Assembly (NCBI GenBank): GCA_030770545.1 | Contig: CM061096.1 | Coordinates: 16,225,501 to 16,289,500 of the forward strand | Direction of reading: 5' to 3' | DNA from: Macropodus opercularis | Lineage: Eukaryota; Chordata; Actinopteri; Anabantiformes; Osphronemidae | DNA: 64,000 nt | Shown here: positions 1-11,091 of the stretch, in pieces | Layout: each line of letters begins with the position of its first letter | How positions within the stretch are numbered: position 1 is the first letter of the stretch | Position numbers and translations under genes: made by a program | The notes under the pieces: model-generated | Seen by the model: the letters and a program-made list of their open reading frames with translations, nothing else | What the model was told of the DNA's origin: nothing | Databases searched by the model: none

Positions 1-22
1 TGGGAGCAGTGTTGGAGCATCA

Positions 23-3000
23 CTACATAAAAACACAGAACGCATCATTATGGCTGCGCAACGTAAAGACTTGACCCCTGTATCTTACGCTCGGGTCTTT
101 CTTTCTCACCTGATGTCTGAACGTCAGGCGTCTGAAGAACTTGTTCACCTCAAACACCCCGGGCTTAACCGGGCCCCCAGACTTGTTGCTGTCCCCCAGC
201 CTGACGATCTGTCCTGTGGCGATGGCAGCTCTCAGGCTCATGCTTTTGACGATCCAAGCGCCAGGCTTTGAATTAGTCGTGGGCCGGGAGGATACGGTGA
301 TGTACGTGGCGTCCTTCTGATGCTCCTGATAGCTCACTGTTGGAGAAAGCAGGACACGGACGATCAAACATCGGACGCCACCGCTACAGAGTAGATCTAA
401 AGAAATGGAACGTGCCAGGAGCTGGTCCTGGCTGTCATGACGCTCTACCCGCCTCCATCTTAGCTGCTTCGTGTGTACGTTTGGATACTGGCATGCTTTT
501 ACCTGCAGACGTGACCGCTGTGTCCGTGGTGCTGCTGAGCTGCAGCAGGACTGTGGGATACGCCGGGTGCAGGAGGAAGAGGTTTCTGATGAGAGGTTCC
601 GCTGCAGCAACACCTGGTGCCACCTACACAAGCAGAGTTCACAGTTTAGATGAGATTATTAGCTGGACAGCGAGCTCTGTTACACCAAGCTGAAAAGGAT
701 GAATGCACTCATTTAAATTTCCCTCGGTGTAAACCTGTCCTGCGAGTCCTGAACAGACAGATGTGATGGAAAACAGCGAGTGTTGAGTGTTTCCATTGTT
801 GTTTAATGAAACCACAATGATGTGCTGCTGTCACCGAGTGGAAAACTACACAAAGCTGTGTTAATGGTGCAACCTGACGTCACCTGTCAAGTTCTGCCCA
901 AACTTTTCCAGCTCATCTAAACTGTGGTGTTGGACGTTTCACCTTGAGCTACTGCTCAGAGTCTCAGCTGGACTGAGATCTTGGCTCTTGTCTCAGCCTC
1001 TTTGTCCAGAGGCAGCTGTGTTTAGGCTTGAAGGCCTGTCGTACTTACAGTTGTCCTGGTGCCGTTCTTTTGTGTCTTGATCGGGTCACTGGCCCAGAAG
1101 AGGAAAACTGACTGGCCCGTCGTGGTGGTGATTGCTGAAGTTTCCAAAACAAGATGAGGACACACAAACTGTGCCGACCACAGAAGCTGCCCATTCGCCC
1201 CGTCAACAACCTGCGCCTGACAGACAAACAATGAGACCAACCACTTGTGTGCAGCCTTTGCATTTCTTAAGCCTTGAAAGTAGTTGTACCTCCATGACAC
1301 CGTTTGCTGAGTGCTGGAAGAAAAGGTCAAGGACTCCGTCGTCATTGAAATGCCCCAGGGACGGTTGACTGCGACAGGCAAACAAATATTTATATATAAT
1401 GGATCTTTAGAACAAATCTTCTGTTCTCTGGAGCAAAAGGCTCCACAGACACTCACCTGGAAATGGCCTCTGAGCTGAAGGTCCACATTTTATGCATGTC
1501 TTTCTGCCTGATCACGGACAGCTTGCTGGAGCCGTACACCAGCACCCAGTCACTTCTGCTGGAATTCAGGTTCAAACCCATGTCCAGGCTGTTGTGGCTG
1601 TTGCCAAAACCAGCCACGAAAGGGAGCAGGAACGCCACACGCTCAGATCCTCTACGAACACAGAGGCTGAGGTCACATTTCCCTTATTTCAGTTGTAAAT
1701 AGTTTATAGACGTTGGTGTTGCACTATTGCTATTTTGTCTCCTCCTCTTTGATGGAGACGTGGACTGAACAAAGGTTTGGGATTTGACAAAGGAGGGCCT
1801 GTGAGAGTAACCAGACACACGCTTCAGCCACTGAGGTGTACCTGTAAATGTTCACAAAGGATGTTGAGGTGTTCCTCAGTTTCTCCCACACAGAATCCTT
1901 CACTTTAAGTTCCTGCGTTGGCGGTGTCTTGCCAGTAGCACGAGTGTAAATCTCACCCAGAGAGATGGCCTCAACAGTACCTGAAAGCACAAAAGAGTAG
2001 TAACGGTAAAGATGCCATCGAGTGAAGTGTGAGCGCTGGGTGTCTGCCTCAGTGGCTCCTCTACCTAGTCCAAACAGGATGTAGTATGCGCCCTTCTCTG
2101 TCTGGTGGAGCAAAGGACCAATCAGCTTCCCCTGTAGAACGAGGCTGAAAGGCACGGGATGTCCGATCTGCTCCCCCGTCAGCCCCGAGATCAAGCTCAG
2201 CGAGAGGTCCTTAGTCTGAAAGGGAACATGGCAGGAACCGTTGCTGAGAGGACAGCAGCAGCCAGATGTAACGGTGTGAAGCAGTGGGAACAATCACAGC
2301 GGCTTCGCTTCAGTGACAGGAAGAGATCATATTTACACTCTGACTGAGAGGAACAGGTAGGTCTGCATAAACGTGGCACATTAGCTTTATGACTAATCCA
2401 ACCAGTGGCACAGTTCACTATGTCTTTGATTAGTGAAATGAAAACCAGCAAAAACACCAGCTTCTCATCGGTGCGTCTTCAAATGTTCATGTACAGTTTC
2501 TTTTGATTGCAGCAGGTACATTTGCACACACCTGTAGCTGTACCTCATCTGTCGGCAGGGTAGCTACGAGCAGGTCTGGGACAGAGTCGCCCTGGATGTC
2601 TGGAAGAATAACCGCCTGCGATCTGATGTTCTTGAGCTGAAGTGATGTGAGGTTCTTCCCTGAGGAGGGGAAGGAAACATGAAGCCTGCTGCTAGTGGAG
2701 GCCTGCTCGTCCAGACAGATGAACCTGTGTGGTGAGATCCTTTAGAACCTCGTTCTAACCTGTGGTGCCATTGATGGCCATGAGGGTGGAATTGCTGATG
2801 AGGAGCCACACGGGCGACCGCTGGCTGCTGTACTGTGGACCACGCTGGATGTACATGACAGACTCTGCCATGGGCTTCCTCCACAGCACCTGGCCGCTGA
2901 CGGCAGATAGCACCACCACGCTGTAAACTGGAAAACCAGACCGTGTGAGGAGATTAACAGATGGATCGTTCCCATCACAAACAGCTGTGGTACATACGTC

Positions 3001-5077
3001 ACTACTGAAGCACATGTTCCTCCACGTGACTCATGAACATGAGACAACAATGTTTTGACACCATACTCTCCCCCTCCTCTTATCTAGAACGCCCCTATGG
3101 CTTCTCTGAAAGAGCCACACCTTTTCACAGAACCGCCAGCCTTACGTTTGTTCCTTTGTGTGGGATGCGTGTCGTTGGTCCATTCCGTTATGCCGAGCAA
3201 CACGTCCTCCACCGAATCACCATCAACATCCCACAGCGCCAGGGCAGGTGGAGTGACACCTGGACGGAGACAGCAAAACAAACGCCACCGGCCTGAGTGA
3301 AGCTGTCGAACAGCAGCGTTAAATCAGAAGAGAAATTCATTCTTAAAACCTTCAAATTAAAGCTGAAGTCTTGTAGGACGCTTTCTAAAACATTACATAT
3401 TGATGATATGCTATTCACAAAGCACAAACGTAATCGTGTTTATATATGTGCTCTCACAGCGTTTGATTTAACTTCAGCCTGTTCTACGTGAGTACAGGCA
3501 GGTACCAAATAAGCACGTTACGCTTCCTCTAACTCCATGCGCGCTCCCTTACCTCCTGCGTCTCCCAGTGCTCGCTCCCACTGCGGCTTCCTCTCCAGCT
3601 CTCCCTTCTTGCACGGGATCAGGAATGCGCACAGCAGCACCAGCAAAGTGGCGCAAACCACAGGAACCAGGAAGAACGCGCTTCGGATCATGTTCTTCAT
3701 CCTCAGCCTCTTTACTTCGAGATCTGTGCTGTGGACCCCCAGTCCAGCGCCCCCCAGCGAACCAGCGCCCCCCCTGTCCTCCCCCATCCTGTCCCTGCTC
3801 GACTCCCTGTGGCTCCAGTACTGCATTCCTTTCATGTCACCTCTGTCCTGCCTGGATTTGCTGGGGAGTTGCTCCCTCCATTCATCCTCCTCTTCCTCCT
3901 CGTCCTCCTGTGTTTCATCCTTTGCTCCCACTATTCTTCCCGACCTGCCGCCTCGCAGCTTCGAAGGAACCGTGCCAAGGCAGGTGTCCCTGCCGAGGCC
4001 ATTTCTGGGGTAGTTGAGCACAAGGTCGTCTTCTTCGCTCTCGTCATCGCTGTCTGCCTGGGTGAGGGGGTCGTACTCTCCGAGCTCCGAGCCCTTCTTC
4101 CCTGCAGCGTGGGTGGGACAAGAACACCACTGAAACATTCATAGAGGCTTTATTCAAGTCTTAATACAAAGTTAATTTTTACAACAAAAATATCACCAGT
4201 AGCTTTGGAAGCTTTGTGCTGCTGACTTGTATTTATGTTGTTTACTCAAGGATGTTTTCCTGGAACTTAAACGTTGCATTTATTTGCCTCGAGGCAATTC
4301 CCCGTAAGATAAGATTAACCTGACTGAGAGCATGAGCTTTGTACTCGTTATGTAAACCACATGTGAATTAATCAGTACCTGAGGTTTAGCCACAGCTGCA
4401 GAACTAAGTCGTTGCATTATTTCATGGTCGCAGCTTTATTCTTGTCATTCATTCAACTCCAACATCATAGTTACTGTTGCTAATGTGGCTGCTACTGAAC
4501 CGTGGGAGCGTCTCTACAGCGGGTCGTTGTGGTCTCTGTGTCAATGCTCTTGATTCGTACTGTTGTAGTGTGTGTCTGTCTTATTTGTGCTCATTCTAAC
4601 CGTCAGTGTTGTGTGTACTATGTCAACGAGCGTGTGTTTGCACAACAGTGTCCTTCAGGGCGAATAACGTGGCTTTCATTTAAACTCTTAATGAACCAGT
4701 GGATTTAAATCCATGTTTTTGATAAGTCCTAATAAACGGCCTAGACAATTACTTGATTTTGATGACGTGCTACCACAGAGTTGTTGGCTAGTGATGCTGG
4801 GTTAACGTCAGCTAGCGGCTAACCGTAGCTAACATGCTCCACACAGACACAGGCTGGAACCATCTGATATAACAGCGTTTGGAAAACACGTCAGCGTGGA
4901 CTCGTTTTAACCAAAGGCTGACAACGCATGACATGACTCAAATACATTTAGCAGTATTAGTCTGAACCAGCACAGTCCGGCCGGTGGCGGCTCCGGTACA
5001 TTATGGGGCAACCAGCATCAAACCGGGGAGCGCATCTTACCGGGCAGCTTGAGGGCGCGGGACAGAGCTGCAGCCAT
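23..5077 (-). CDS. fam234b: FAM234B-like single-pass membrane protein
   Basis: Function of the family is poorly known. Twelve coding exons join in frame: 5041-5077, 3553-4101, 3146-3259, 2760-2927, 2544-2659, 2065-2215, 1842-1980, 1457-1651, 1290-1368, 1049-1216, 503-623 and 23-336, giving 716 residues (human about 622 from memory). Exon 1 encodes MAAALSRALKLPG and exon 2 continues LGEYDPLTQADSD, both matching FAM234B rather than FAM234A. After a long acidic cytosolic region (EDEEEEEDE) comes one hydrophobic segment at about residues 153-175 ending LLCAFLIPC, then an extracellular part with FG-GAP-like turns (DVDGDSVEDVLL, DIQGDSVPDLL). The C-terminus is uncertain: a strong donor (CAG|GTGAGA) at 108-109 could splice to an exon left of the window, or translation may run to the stop at 23-25. 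The start was chosen for its splice donor at 5039-5040 and family match. The extra length lies mainly before the membrane segment. Confidence 0.88.
4801..4838. promoter_or_regulatory. Degenerate GCTAAC/GTTAGC motif cluster, fam234b intron 1
   Basis: Within the first intron, about 200 bases after exon 1, lies a cluster of GTTAACGTCAGC, GCTAGC, GGCTAACC and AGCTAAC. It resembles the exact palindromes in the first introns of poldip3, wbp2nl and fmc1. Function is unknown; this copy is the least exact of the four. The rest of the 4107-5040 intron shows nothing recognisable. Confidence 0.35.
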
Positions 5078-5440
5078 TTCTCCTCTAACGGGTCCGGCAG
5101 CTGGAGACGAGACGCGGCGGTGCAGACAGGTTGGACCGGAGGCAGAGCGCTGGAGAGGCCAGGGTTGCGGCAGCCAGGGAACCAAGAGCCAGAGCGCGGT
5201 GGAGGAGAAAGTGACGGCAACGTGGGGTCACGTGACTCGCGTGAAGGCGTGGATGGCTCAAAACGGGCCCTGCGGACCAAGATGATGTGTAGTTTGGCTG
5301 CTTGTATGTAACTAAAGCGTCCGGATTAACAGTGGTGGTGATTTGACCATCTGCAAAACTCTTCATACTTTAACATCCTTGTCAGCTTTGCCCATAAAAT
5401 CCTGGCGCAGTTGTGAGTTTGCTTTAACCAAATGGAACCG

Positions 5441-5562
5441 CGGGGCAGGTCCTGGTCCCGTCATGCATCTCACGAAGTGGGCGAGTGACCGGAGCAGGCG
5501 GACCCGAGCTCCTTCAAAAGCGCGCGCCTCACCCCGCGCGGCTGCTTTCCTAGCTCAAGGCG
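5441..5562 (-). pseudogene. Decayed second copy of U12 snRNA
   Basis: On the minus strand this segment follows the neighbouring U12 gene over the GCGGGGTGA segment and, almost perfectly, over the 3' stem-loop and end (ACTTCGTGAGATGC, then GGACCAGGACCTGCCCCG). It lacks the second stem-loop, has lost about eight bases of the branch-site-pairing 5' segment (GTAAGGAA has become GCTAGGAA), and its Sm site is reduced to CTTTTGA. It is therefore probably not a working spliceosomal U12. Its promoter element at 5598-5617 is nearly intact, which suggests a tandem duplication including the promoter. A divergent but expressed variant cannot be excluded. Confidence 0.7.
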
Positions 5563-5597
5563 CGGCTAGCGTGAAGAGCGCGTGACCACCAGCGTCC

Positions 5598-5617
5598 AGG
5601 TGTTCTCTGTTGGGGTG
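5598..5617 (-). promoter_or_regulatory. PSE-like element upstream of decayed U12 copy
   Basis: The minus-strand sequence CACCCCAACAGAGAACACCT differs at only two positions from the proximal element of the intact U12 gene. It lies about 36 bases upstream of the inferred 5' end of the copy, close to the 41 bases seen for the intact gene. Confidence 0.5.
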
Positions 5618-5918
5618 CGCACGTGGCGGCCTCGAAGTTTGAAAATCTATTCCCATTGACTTATTAATCAATAATCAAAGTTAGTTTAAATATTTAATTT
5701 GAAATGTGAAAGTTAAAGCGTTTTAGCCTGTAACGCAGAAGTGGAAGTACTCAGATAAACCGTTAGGTAAAAGTAGTGATGTAGACAAGACTTTCTATAA
5801 TACAATATCTATCATAGTTCTAGCTACAATATGTGGTTGAAAGACAGTAAAGCTTCTTGAATCTAACGACTGGTGGGGATGACGTCATAGCCGGTTTAAT
5901 ATTCACAGCGGTGGGGTT

Positions 5919-6073
5919 CGGGGCAGGTCCTGGTCCCACGAGGCATCTCGCGAAGTAAGCGAGTCACCTCAGCGAGCAGACCTGAGCCCGTTCAAAAATT
6001 CTTCTCGTTAGTTGAACGAGGACACGGGCGTCACCCCGCGTCGTTATTTTCCTTACTCATCAGTTTAAGGCAT
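5919..6073 (-). ncRNA. rnu12: U12 spliceosomal small nuclear RNA
   Basis: U12 pairs with the branch point of minor (U12-type) introns in the U11/U12 di-snRNP. The minus strand begins ATGCCTTAAACTGATGAGTA and continues with the branch-recognition segment GTAAGGAAAATAACGA, one substitution from remembered human U12. There follow a GC stem around GGGGTGACGCCC, a second stem-loop, an Sm site AATTTTTGA, and a 3' stem-loop containing CTTACTTCGCGAGATGCC with the end CTGCCCCG. Length is about 155 nt against about 150 in human. The 3' stem-loop is the known binding site of the 65K protein (RNPC3). Snurp-type promoter elements sit at the expected distances upstream. It is head-to-head with poldip3, about 500 bases apart, as I recall for human RNU12/POLDIP3. 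Confidence 0.93.
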
Positions 6074-6113
6074 GACCAACAGATGTTCGAGGACCTGGTT
6101 ACGCACACGGTCC

Positions 6114-6133
6114 AGGTGTTCTCTGTGAGGGTG
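6114..6133 (-). promoter_or_regulatory. Proximal sequence element (PSE) of U12
   Basis: The minus-strand sequence CACCCTCACAGAGAACACCT lies at about -41 to -60 from the U12 start, the usual place for the SNAPc-binding PSE. It fits the remembered vertebrate consensus CACCNTNAC followed by an A-rich end. No TATA box is seen between it and the start, consistent with Pol II snRNA genes. Confidence 0.65.
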
Positions 6134-6288
6134 CCCAACATGGCCAAATGCCAGTAACTTATTTTAGTTTTAACACAACACCTACACGAAATGCTGTACG
6201 AATTATGTGTAATAATATACTGAAATAATCTTCAAAACTTTGCTGTAAACACGTTTTGTTGCAAAATCACTAGTTTTGTTGCTACTGA

Positions 6289-6306
6289 CGCAAAGCATCA
6301 TGGGTA
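6289..6306 (-). promoter_or_regulatory. ZNF143/SPH site, distal element of U12
   Basis: The minus-strand sequence TACCCATGATGCTTTGCG fits the ZNF143 (Staf/SBF) consensus at nearly every position. It lies about 216-233 bases upstream of the U12 start, the classic distal sequence element position. An octamer-like TTGCAAAA at 6259-6266 is a weak companion. The site is also within about 300 bases of the poldip3 start codon, so it could serve both divergent genes. Confidence 0.6.
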
Positions 6307-6578
6307 TGTGGCATGACGTGCATTGTGTCTAAAGTAATCGATTACAGATGGATGTTTAAAATAATACATTGTGGTGAAAAAGCAACTATGACAATTATGA
6401 TGACGTTTGTGATATGAGCTACGTCTGCTTTACTTTTCTAAATAGATACTAAAGAGATACCGTTTAAGAAATAGTTGTATGCGCTCGAGGACGGTTTGCC
6501 TTTTGGTCCCAACCGGCTTCCGTGGTTGTAGCTAAAACTCTTCTCCTTCTCACATGCGCAGTGAGGTAGTGTGAGAAA

Positions 6579-7409
6579 ATGGCAGACGTCTCTTTGGATG
6601 AAGTGATACGACAGCGCCGTATTAATCTCAAGGCTTCAGCTAAACGGTAATAAAACGGTTACTGCATAGATTGGTATTGTTATGTTAAGGACGCGGAAAC
6701 GTGCGCTAGTCTTTCTGTAATAAGAGCGTTAAATACGAGCAGGTTAGTTGGTTACTTTAGCTAACGTTAGCCCATTACAGCTAGCATGGCATCGTAGACG
6801 GTCTGTTCATTGGCAAAGGCCCAAGACCATTCAGCGTAAAATGTGAAAACAAAAGACTAATTATTCAGCAGTTAATGTTTTCTTCATACTAGTACAATAC
6901 AGTATCATTAACGTGAAACCCCACGACCACTCGTTTAACGCTAGAAACCTTTCTTGTAATGGCTAGTTAGCAAGCGAGCTAATACTTGGGTTCTACTGCT
7001 CACAGTTCGGTTACAGAACCAGTGAACTAATTACATTTACGCACGTCTTCTGTTCAAGTTAAATTATGACCTAGGTGGACTTTATTACAGCATTAGTTTC
7101 TGTATTTATCGTTCATTGCATCGAAGGAATTTGGGGTTTTCTCTGTCTCTCAGGCCCATGTTTGGACGCGGTGCAGGGGGAGTGGGCAAGAGTTTTGATG
7201 CCCGGCAGAAGATTGGGGTGAATGATGTCAGACAGCGACTTGGAGGAGGAACTGGTAAACCTCGGCATTATTACCTAGATTAGTGGTTCTCAAATCCAGT
7301 CAAGTTGGATCCACTGTGATCAGTCCAATTGAGGCTGAATCTCAGATAATTGGAAAACATATAGAACTGGTTTTGAGAATAACTGACCTAGAGAAACTAT
7401 AACCTGTAC

Positions 7410-7465
<56 letters not shown>

Positions 7466-9896
7466 CAAACTACAAAGTAACACAAGCTAAACATGGTCCT
7501 TCAATCTTCTGCCAATCTCAGGGTTTCAGGTGAAAGATGCAAGAGAAAAGCTGGGTCAGAAAGACGCACGCTTTAAAATCCGTGGCAGGGGAGGAGCAGG
7601 AGGTGTGCAGGATGCTCGTCAGACGATCAACTCACGCAAACAGGGGCAGAATCAACTCAATGTGTCTGCACAGACCACGCCAAAGACACAAGTGACACAC
7701 CAACTACAAAGCCAGACACTTGTGCCGCAGATACAGATACACACCAATAACAACCATGCTGGTGTGAACTCAAGGCAGTTTGCTACTGCTGTACAAGGAC
7801 TGAGTGTGAGGGGCAGCACAACACCTCAACTGAGTGTTAATAAGAGAATGGTGGACGCTCGTGATCGTCTGAGTCTAAAGAGGAGCATTGGAGGAACACA
7901 GACGCAGGCAGGAGCTGCTCCACCTCTAAAAATAACCAAGACCATCCAGGTGAGGTTCAAATACTTACCTTGTTTGTAGAAGCTCATTGAAATATTTTTT
8001 GTGCTGAATTGTAAAAGCGGATGACTATTCATAAAGATGCTATTACTTTTACAGCAGCGTCCAATGGGAATGTCAGGTGGCATTCGTCCAGCTTCTCAGG
8101 TACGAATATTCGACTTCCCATAATGAAACATGAGAAATAAGCAAGTGAAAGCGTTGGTACTGAATTTATGTTTTTGTCTTCTACAGCCGGTCTCAAATGA
8201 GCTTGACACCACCCCAGCTAAACAAATAAAGATCACTACTGCAAACAATATGCTACAGTCACGGGTAAGAGCTGCCTTTTAAGAGTTGACCTGATGTCAG
8301 AGATCCGTAGTTCTGGATGTTATTTTTTTTTCCACTGTACTTTTTTTTATAAACCCTATTTTTCATAATTTCTCTTGATAAAAACACTTCTTTTTGAAAC
8401 TGTCTAACACTATGCTAAGAAAGCTGTGTGTTGATTATAATATGTTGAGAGAAATTGTTTTCTCCTACAAACACAACCTTCCTTCCTATCTATTTCATAC
8501 AGCCTGGTACAACAGGTTCCACATTCTCCATGACTGCCCCTATCACCAAGGTGGTTAAAAACGATGCATACACAGCCCCACGCCCTCCTGCCCCTGTGGC
8601 TCCCGCTCGACCTAATCCTGCCCGATCCTCATCTGCGGCCTTACAGCCAGTCTCCAGGACCCTCCAGCAAAGCGCAGCAGAAACTAGCACAGCAGCCCCT
8701 ACTCCACCCCAGGTATATATCTCCTGCTTTGAAATAAATCTTCTGTTCACACAGAACACAGCAACTCACAAGAGTCCAACGTTTACATCTGGGAGAGAGA
8801 GTAAATGAATATCCAGTTCTGAAATATTTGTATGGGTTATTAGTAACCAGGAAGGACAGAGCGTAGTTCCAGGACAGACATGGGCCAACACAGAGACCCT
8901 GAGTGGAAGAAGGCACACAGTTCTCCTGCTGTCCTACTTTCCTTGGTGCTTTTGTTTCTCACTCTACGTACAATGGTTGATTTATTATATGGTGTGTTTT
9001 CATGTTTTTTGAAGCCTGCTTTCAGTCCATTGGAGGGGACCAAAATAACGGTGAACAACCTGCACCCCCGGGTCACTGAGGAGGACATAGTCGTGAGTAA
9101 ACATTTGAATGTCCACTACTTTAACAGGATACTGACAGTGATGTGCTAACTGCTCTGGTGTCACCTGGGTCTCCATAGGAGCTGTTTTGTGTGTGCGGTG
9201 CGCTGAAGCGAGCACGGCTAGTGAAGGTGGGTGTGGCTGAAGTGGTGTTTGTTCGCAAGGAGGACGCTGTGAGTGCATACAGGAAGTACAACAACCGCTG
9301 CCTGGACGGTGAGTGCCCGTAGCAATGGTTTCTCTGCAGCTTGCATTTTGTGTACAGGTAGATGTTGGTTAAGTCAAATCTGCTCTCGAGAACCAGAGTG
9401 GTGGACGTCAGTATTTCTGTGCGTCACATTTGTTTCATCTGTTTTCTCTCTCTCAGGCCAACCCATGAAGTGTAACCTTCATATCCAGGGAAATGTCATC
9501 ACTTCGGATCAGCCCATTCTATTGTGAGTGAGCCTTTAAGTGGCTGTAACTCATAACCATTTATTTCTTTTAAATATAAAGCTCAGTTACATTGGGTGTT
9601 GAACAACAGCATTGTTATGGGGTTGTTTTTATTCATGTCTTCTTGCTGTGAATCTCTGACGACACATTCTCTCATACAGGAGGCTCAGTGATACTCCAGG
9701 TGCAGGCAGCAGTGCGAAAAAAGACGGTCTGCCTCCCTCCTTGTCCCGTCCTACCAGTCAGCGATCATCCTCTCAGCCCACCCCCGAGGTCGACCCCCAA
9801 ACCATCTTAAAAGCCCTGTTTAAGTCCACTGCGCAGTCCACCTCCACCACAGAGCCCCCCAGCTCGCAGGCCACTGCCTTTCGCATCAAGATATAG
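6579..9896 (+). CDS. poldip3: Polymerase delta-interacting protein 3 (SKAR/PDIP46)
   Basis: Nuclear RNA-binding protein linked to the exon-junction/TREX machinery, S6K1 and DNA polymerase delta. Ten exons join in frame: 6579-6646, 7154-7254, 7522-7949, 8055-8099, 8187-8264, 8503-8712, 9015-9092, 9179-9308, 9457-9523 and 9680-9896, giving 473 residues (human about 421). The start MADVSLDEVI matches the family. The N-terminal half carries repeated DAR-type motifs (FDARQKIG, VKDAREKLGQKDARFKI, VDARDRLSLKRS). One RRM spans about residues 319-395 (TKITVNNLHPRVTEEDI, ELFCVCGALKRARLV, VAEVVFVRKEDAVSAY). The end EVDPQTILKALFKS with final FRIKI is typical. Exon 7 was set at the acceptor TTTGAAG|CCTGC because the nearer TTTCAG breaks the frame. 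Extra length lies in the low-complexity Q/T/P-rich middle. Confidence 0.95.
6759..6772. promoter_or_regulatory. GCTAACGTTAGC palindrome in poldip3 intron 1
   Basis: The exact 12-bp palindrome GCTAACGTTAGC is at 6760-6771, about 113 bases into the first intron, followed by a further GCTAGC at 6780-6785. The same palindrome recurs in the first introns of wbp2nl and fmc1. Function is unknown; position near promoters suggests a regulatory or promoter-associated element. Confidence 0.45.
7410..7464. repeat. (TTA)n microsatellite
   Basis: About 18 uninterrupted TTA triplets within poldip3 intron 2. Confidence 0.95.
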
Positions 9897-10344
9897 CTCC
9901 GGTCTGTTGTGAATTCACCGTCTGTCCATAAACGCATTGCTGCATTGTCGTTTTCCACATACAGACTGTGGGGTTCACCTTGACAACAGGCAGCATCCAT
10001 ATGAAACAGATTTTTATGCATTTGATATACATGACTACTCTAAATTAGCGGCTACACAACATCCTGTTGGTGATTTCCAGATGTTTCTGAGGTGGACCAT
10101 TGGAAAGAAATGTAATGTGATTTGTTGTTTTAATGCAATGCGGCCGGAGATGCTAATTCAAAGGGTAACTTTTTTTCTTTAGTTTTCTTTTTCGTTGATT
10201 CAATGCCAGCCTTTTTGGATGCGTTATTTCTTTAGATATAATCCCCCTTAAGAAAAAAATACAGTATTGTCATTGCTGAGAAACACGGTTTCAGTCAGTT
10301 CTCTACATCCACACGTGTGCATGTGTGTTTGTTCTGTCAGACAA

Positions 10345-10498
10345 AATAAATTGATAAATAGACAAACTATAACAGAAAATAATGCAGTGGAGTCTCATTA
10401 GCACAGGGCGGCAGCAAATTCCTTCCAAGCAAAAGTAACAAAAACAGAATAATGTGTGTGATAAAATTGGTGATGGACAGAAAATGTAACAGAATAAA
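10345..10498 (+). other. poldip3 polyadenylation signals
   Basis: AATAAA hexamers occur at 10345-10350 and 10493-10498, about 450 and 600 bases after the stop codon. Either or both could end the 3' UTR. Beyond them, 10499-11058 shows nothing recognisable apart from AT-rich intergenic sequence. Confidence 0.55.
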
Positions 10499-11058
10499 GT
10501 CAGACAACCATTTGTCCATTGTTTAATTTTACCATTCTCATGGCATCATCTCTGTTCGTGGCTGGTTTTATTTGGATGCCTGGCTAAATGTTTCTGGTGT
10601 ACATTTTGCTCACTTTATGTTAGGACTGGTGCAACCTTGGTATGTCGGTCAAGGAGACACTAGAAAGGTCAGATCTGTCTGTGAAATGTCGCCATTAAAT
10701 ATTTAGCTTTGTAGACGTCTGAGACTGGTTTTTCCTCTGTGCAACACGATGTGATTTAGAAATGTTGGTGTCACAAATTTGAACTTCAGGCTTTTACATT
10801 ATTAATGCACTGCATGGTTGAATTGCTTATTTTTAAAGTTTCTGATATAAATGACACCTGATGATATTAAGCTAAACACCCTAAAGCCATCGCGGTTAGA
10901 ATGTAGCCAGAGCTTAAATTCAACCATTAATTTTGCGCACGGGTAGCTTTTATTGCAGAAATAATTTATTTTGAGTCTTTATCGTTTATGATTAATAGAC
11001 ACCTGTTGTCATTCATGTGCGCAGATGAATTACTGTAGCCCTGAAGGGTTTTAGTTTC

Positions 11059-11091
11059 ACTTCCGGTGTGAAAGGTCACACCAAGATGGCG
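11059..11091 (+). promoter_or_regulatory. rrp7a core promoter: ETS site and YY1-type start
   Basis: ACTTCCGGT (ETS/GABP type) at 11059-11067 lies just before the start codon, and the start codon itself sits in AAGATGGCG at 11083-11091, a YY1-type motif. Both are common at TATA-less housekeeping promoters, so transcription probably starts very close to the ATG. Confidence 0.5.

Noticed and set aside
5880..5887. Perfect CRE palindrome TGACGTCA just past the 3' end of U12
   Set aside because: An 8-bp palindrome is expected about once per 65 kb by chance, and its position downstream of U12 and away from fam234b gives no clear target.
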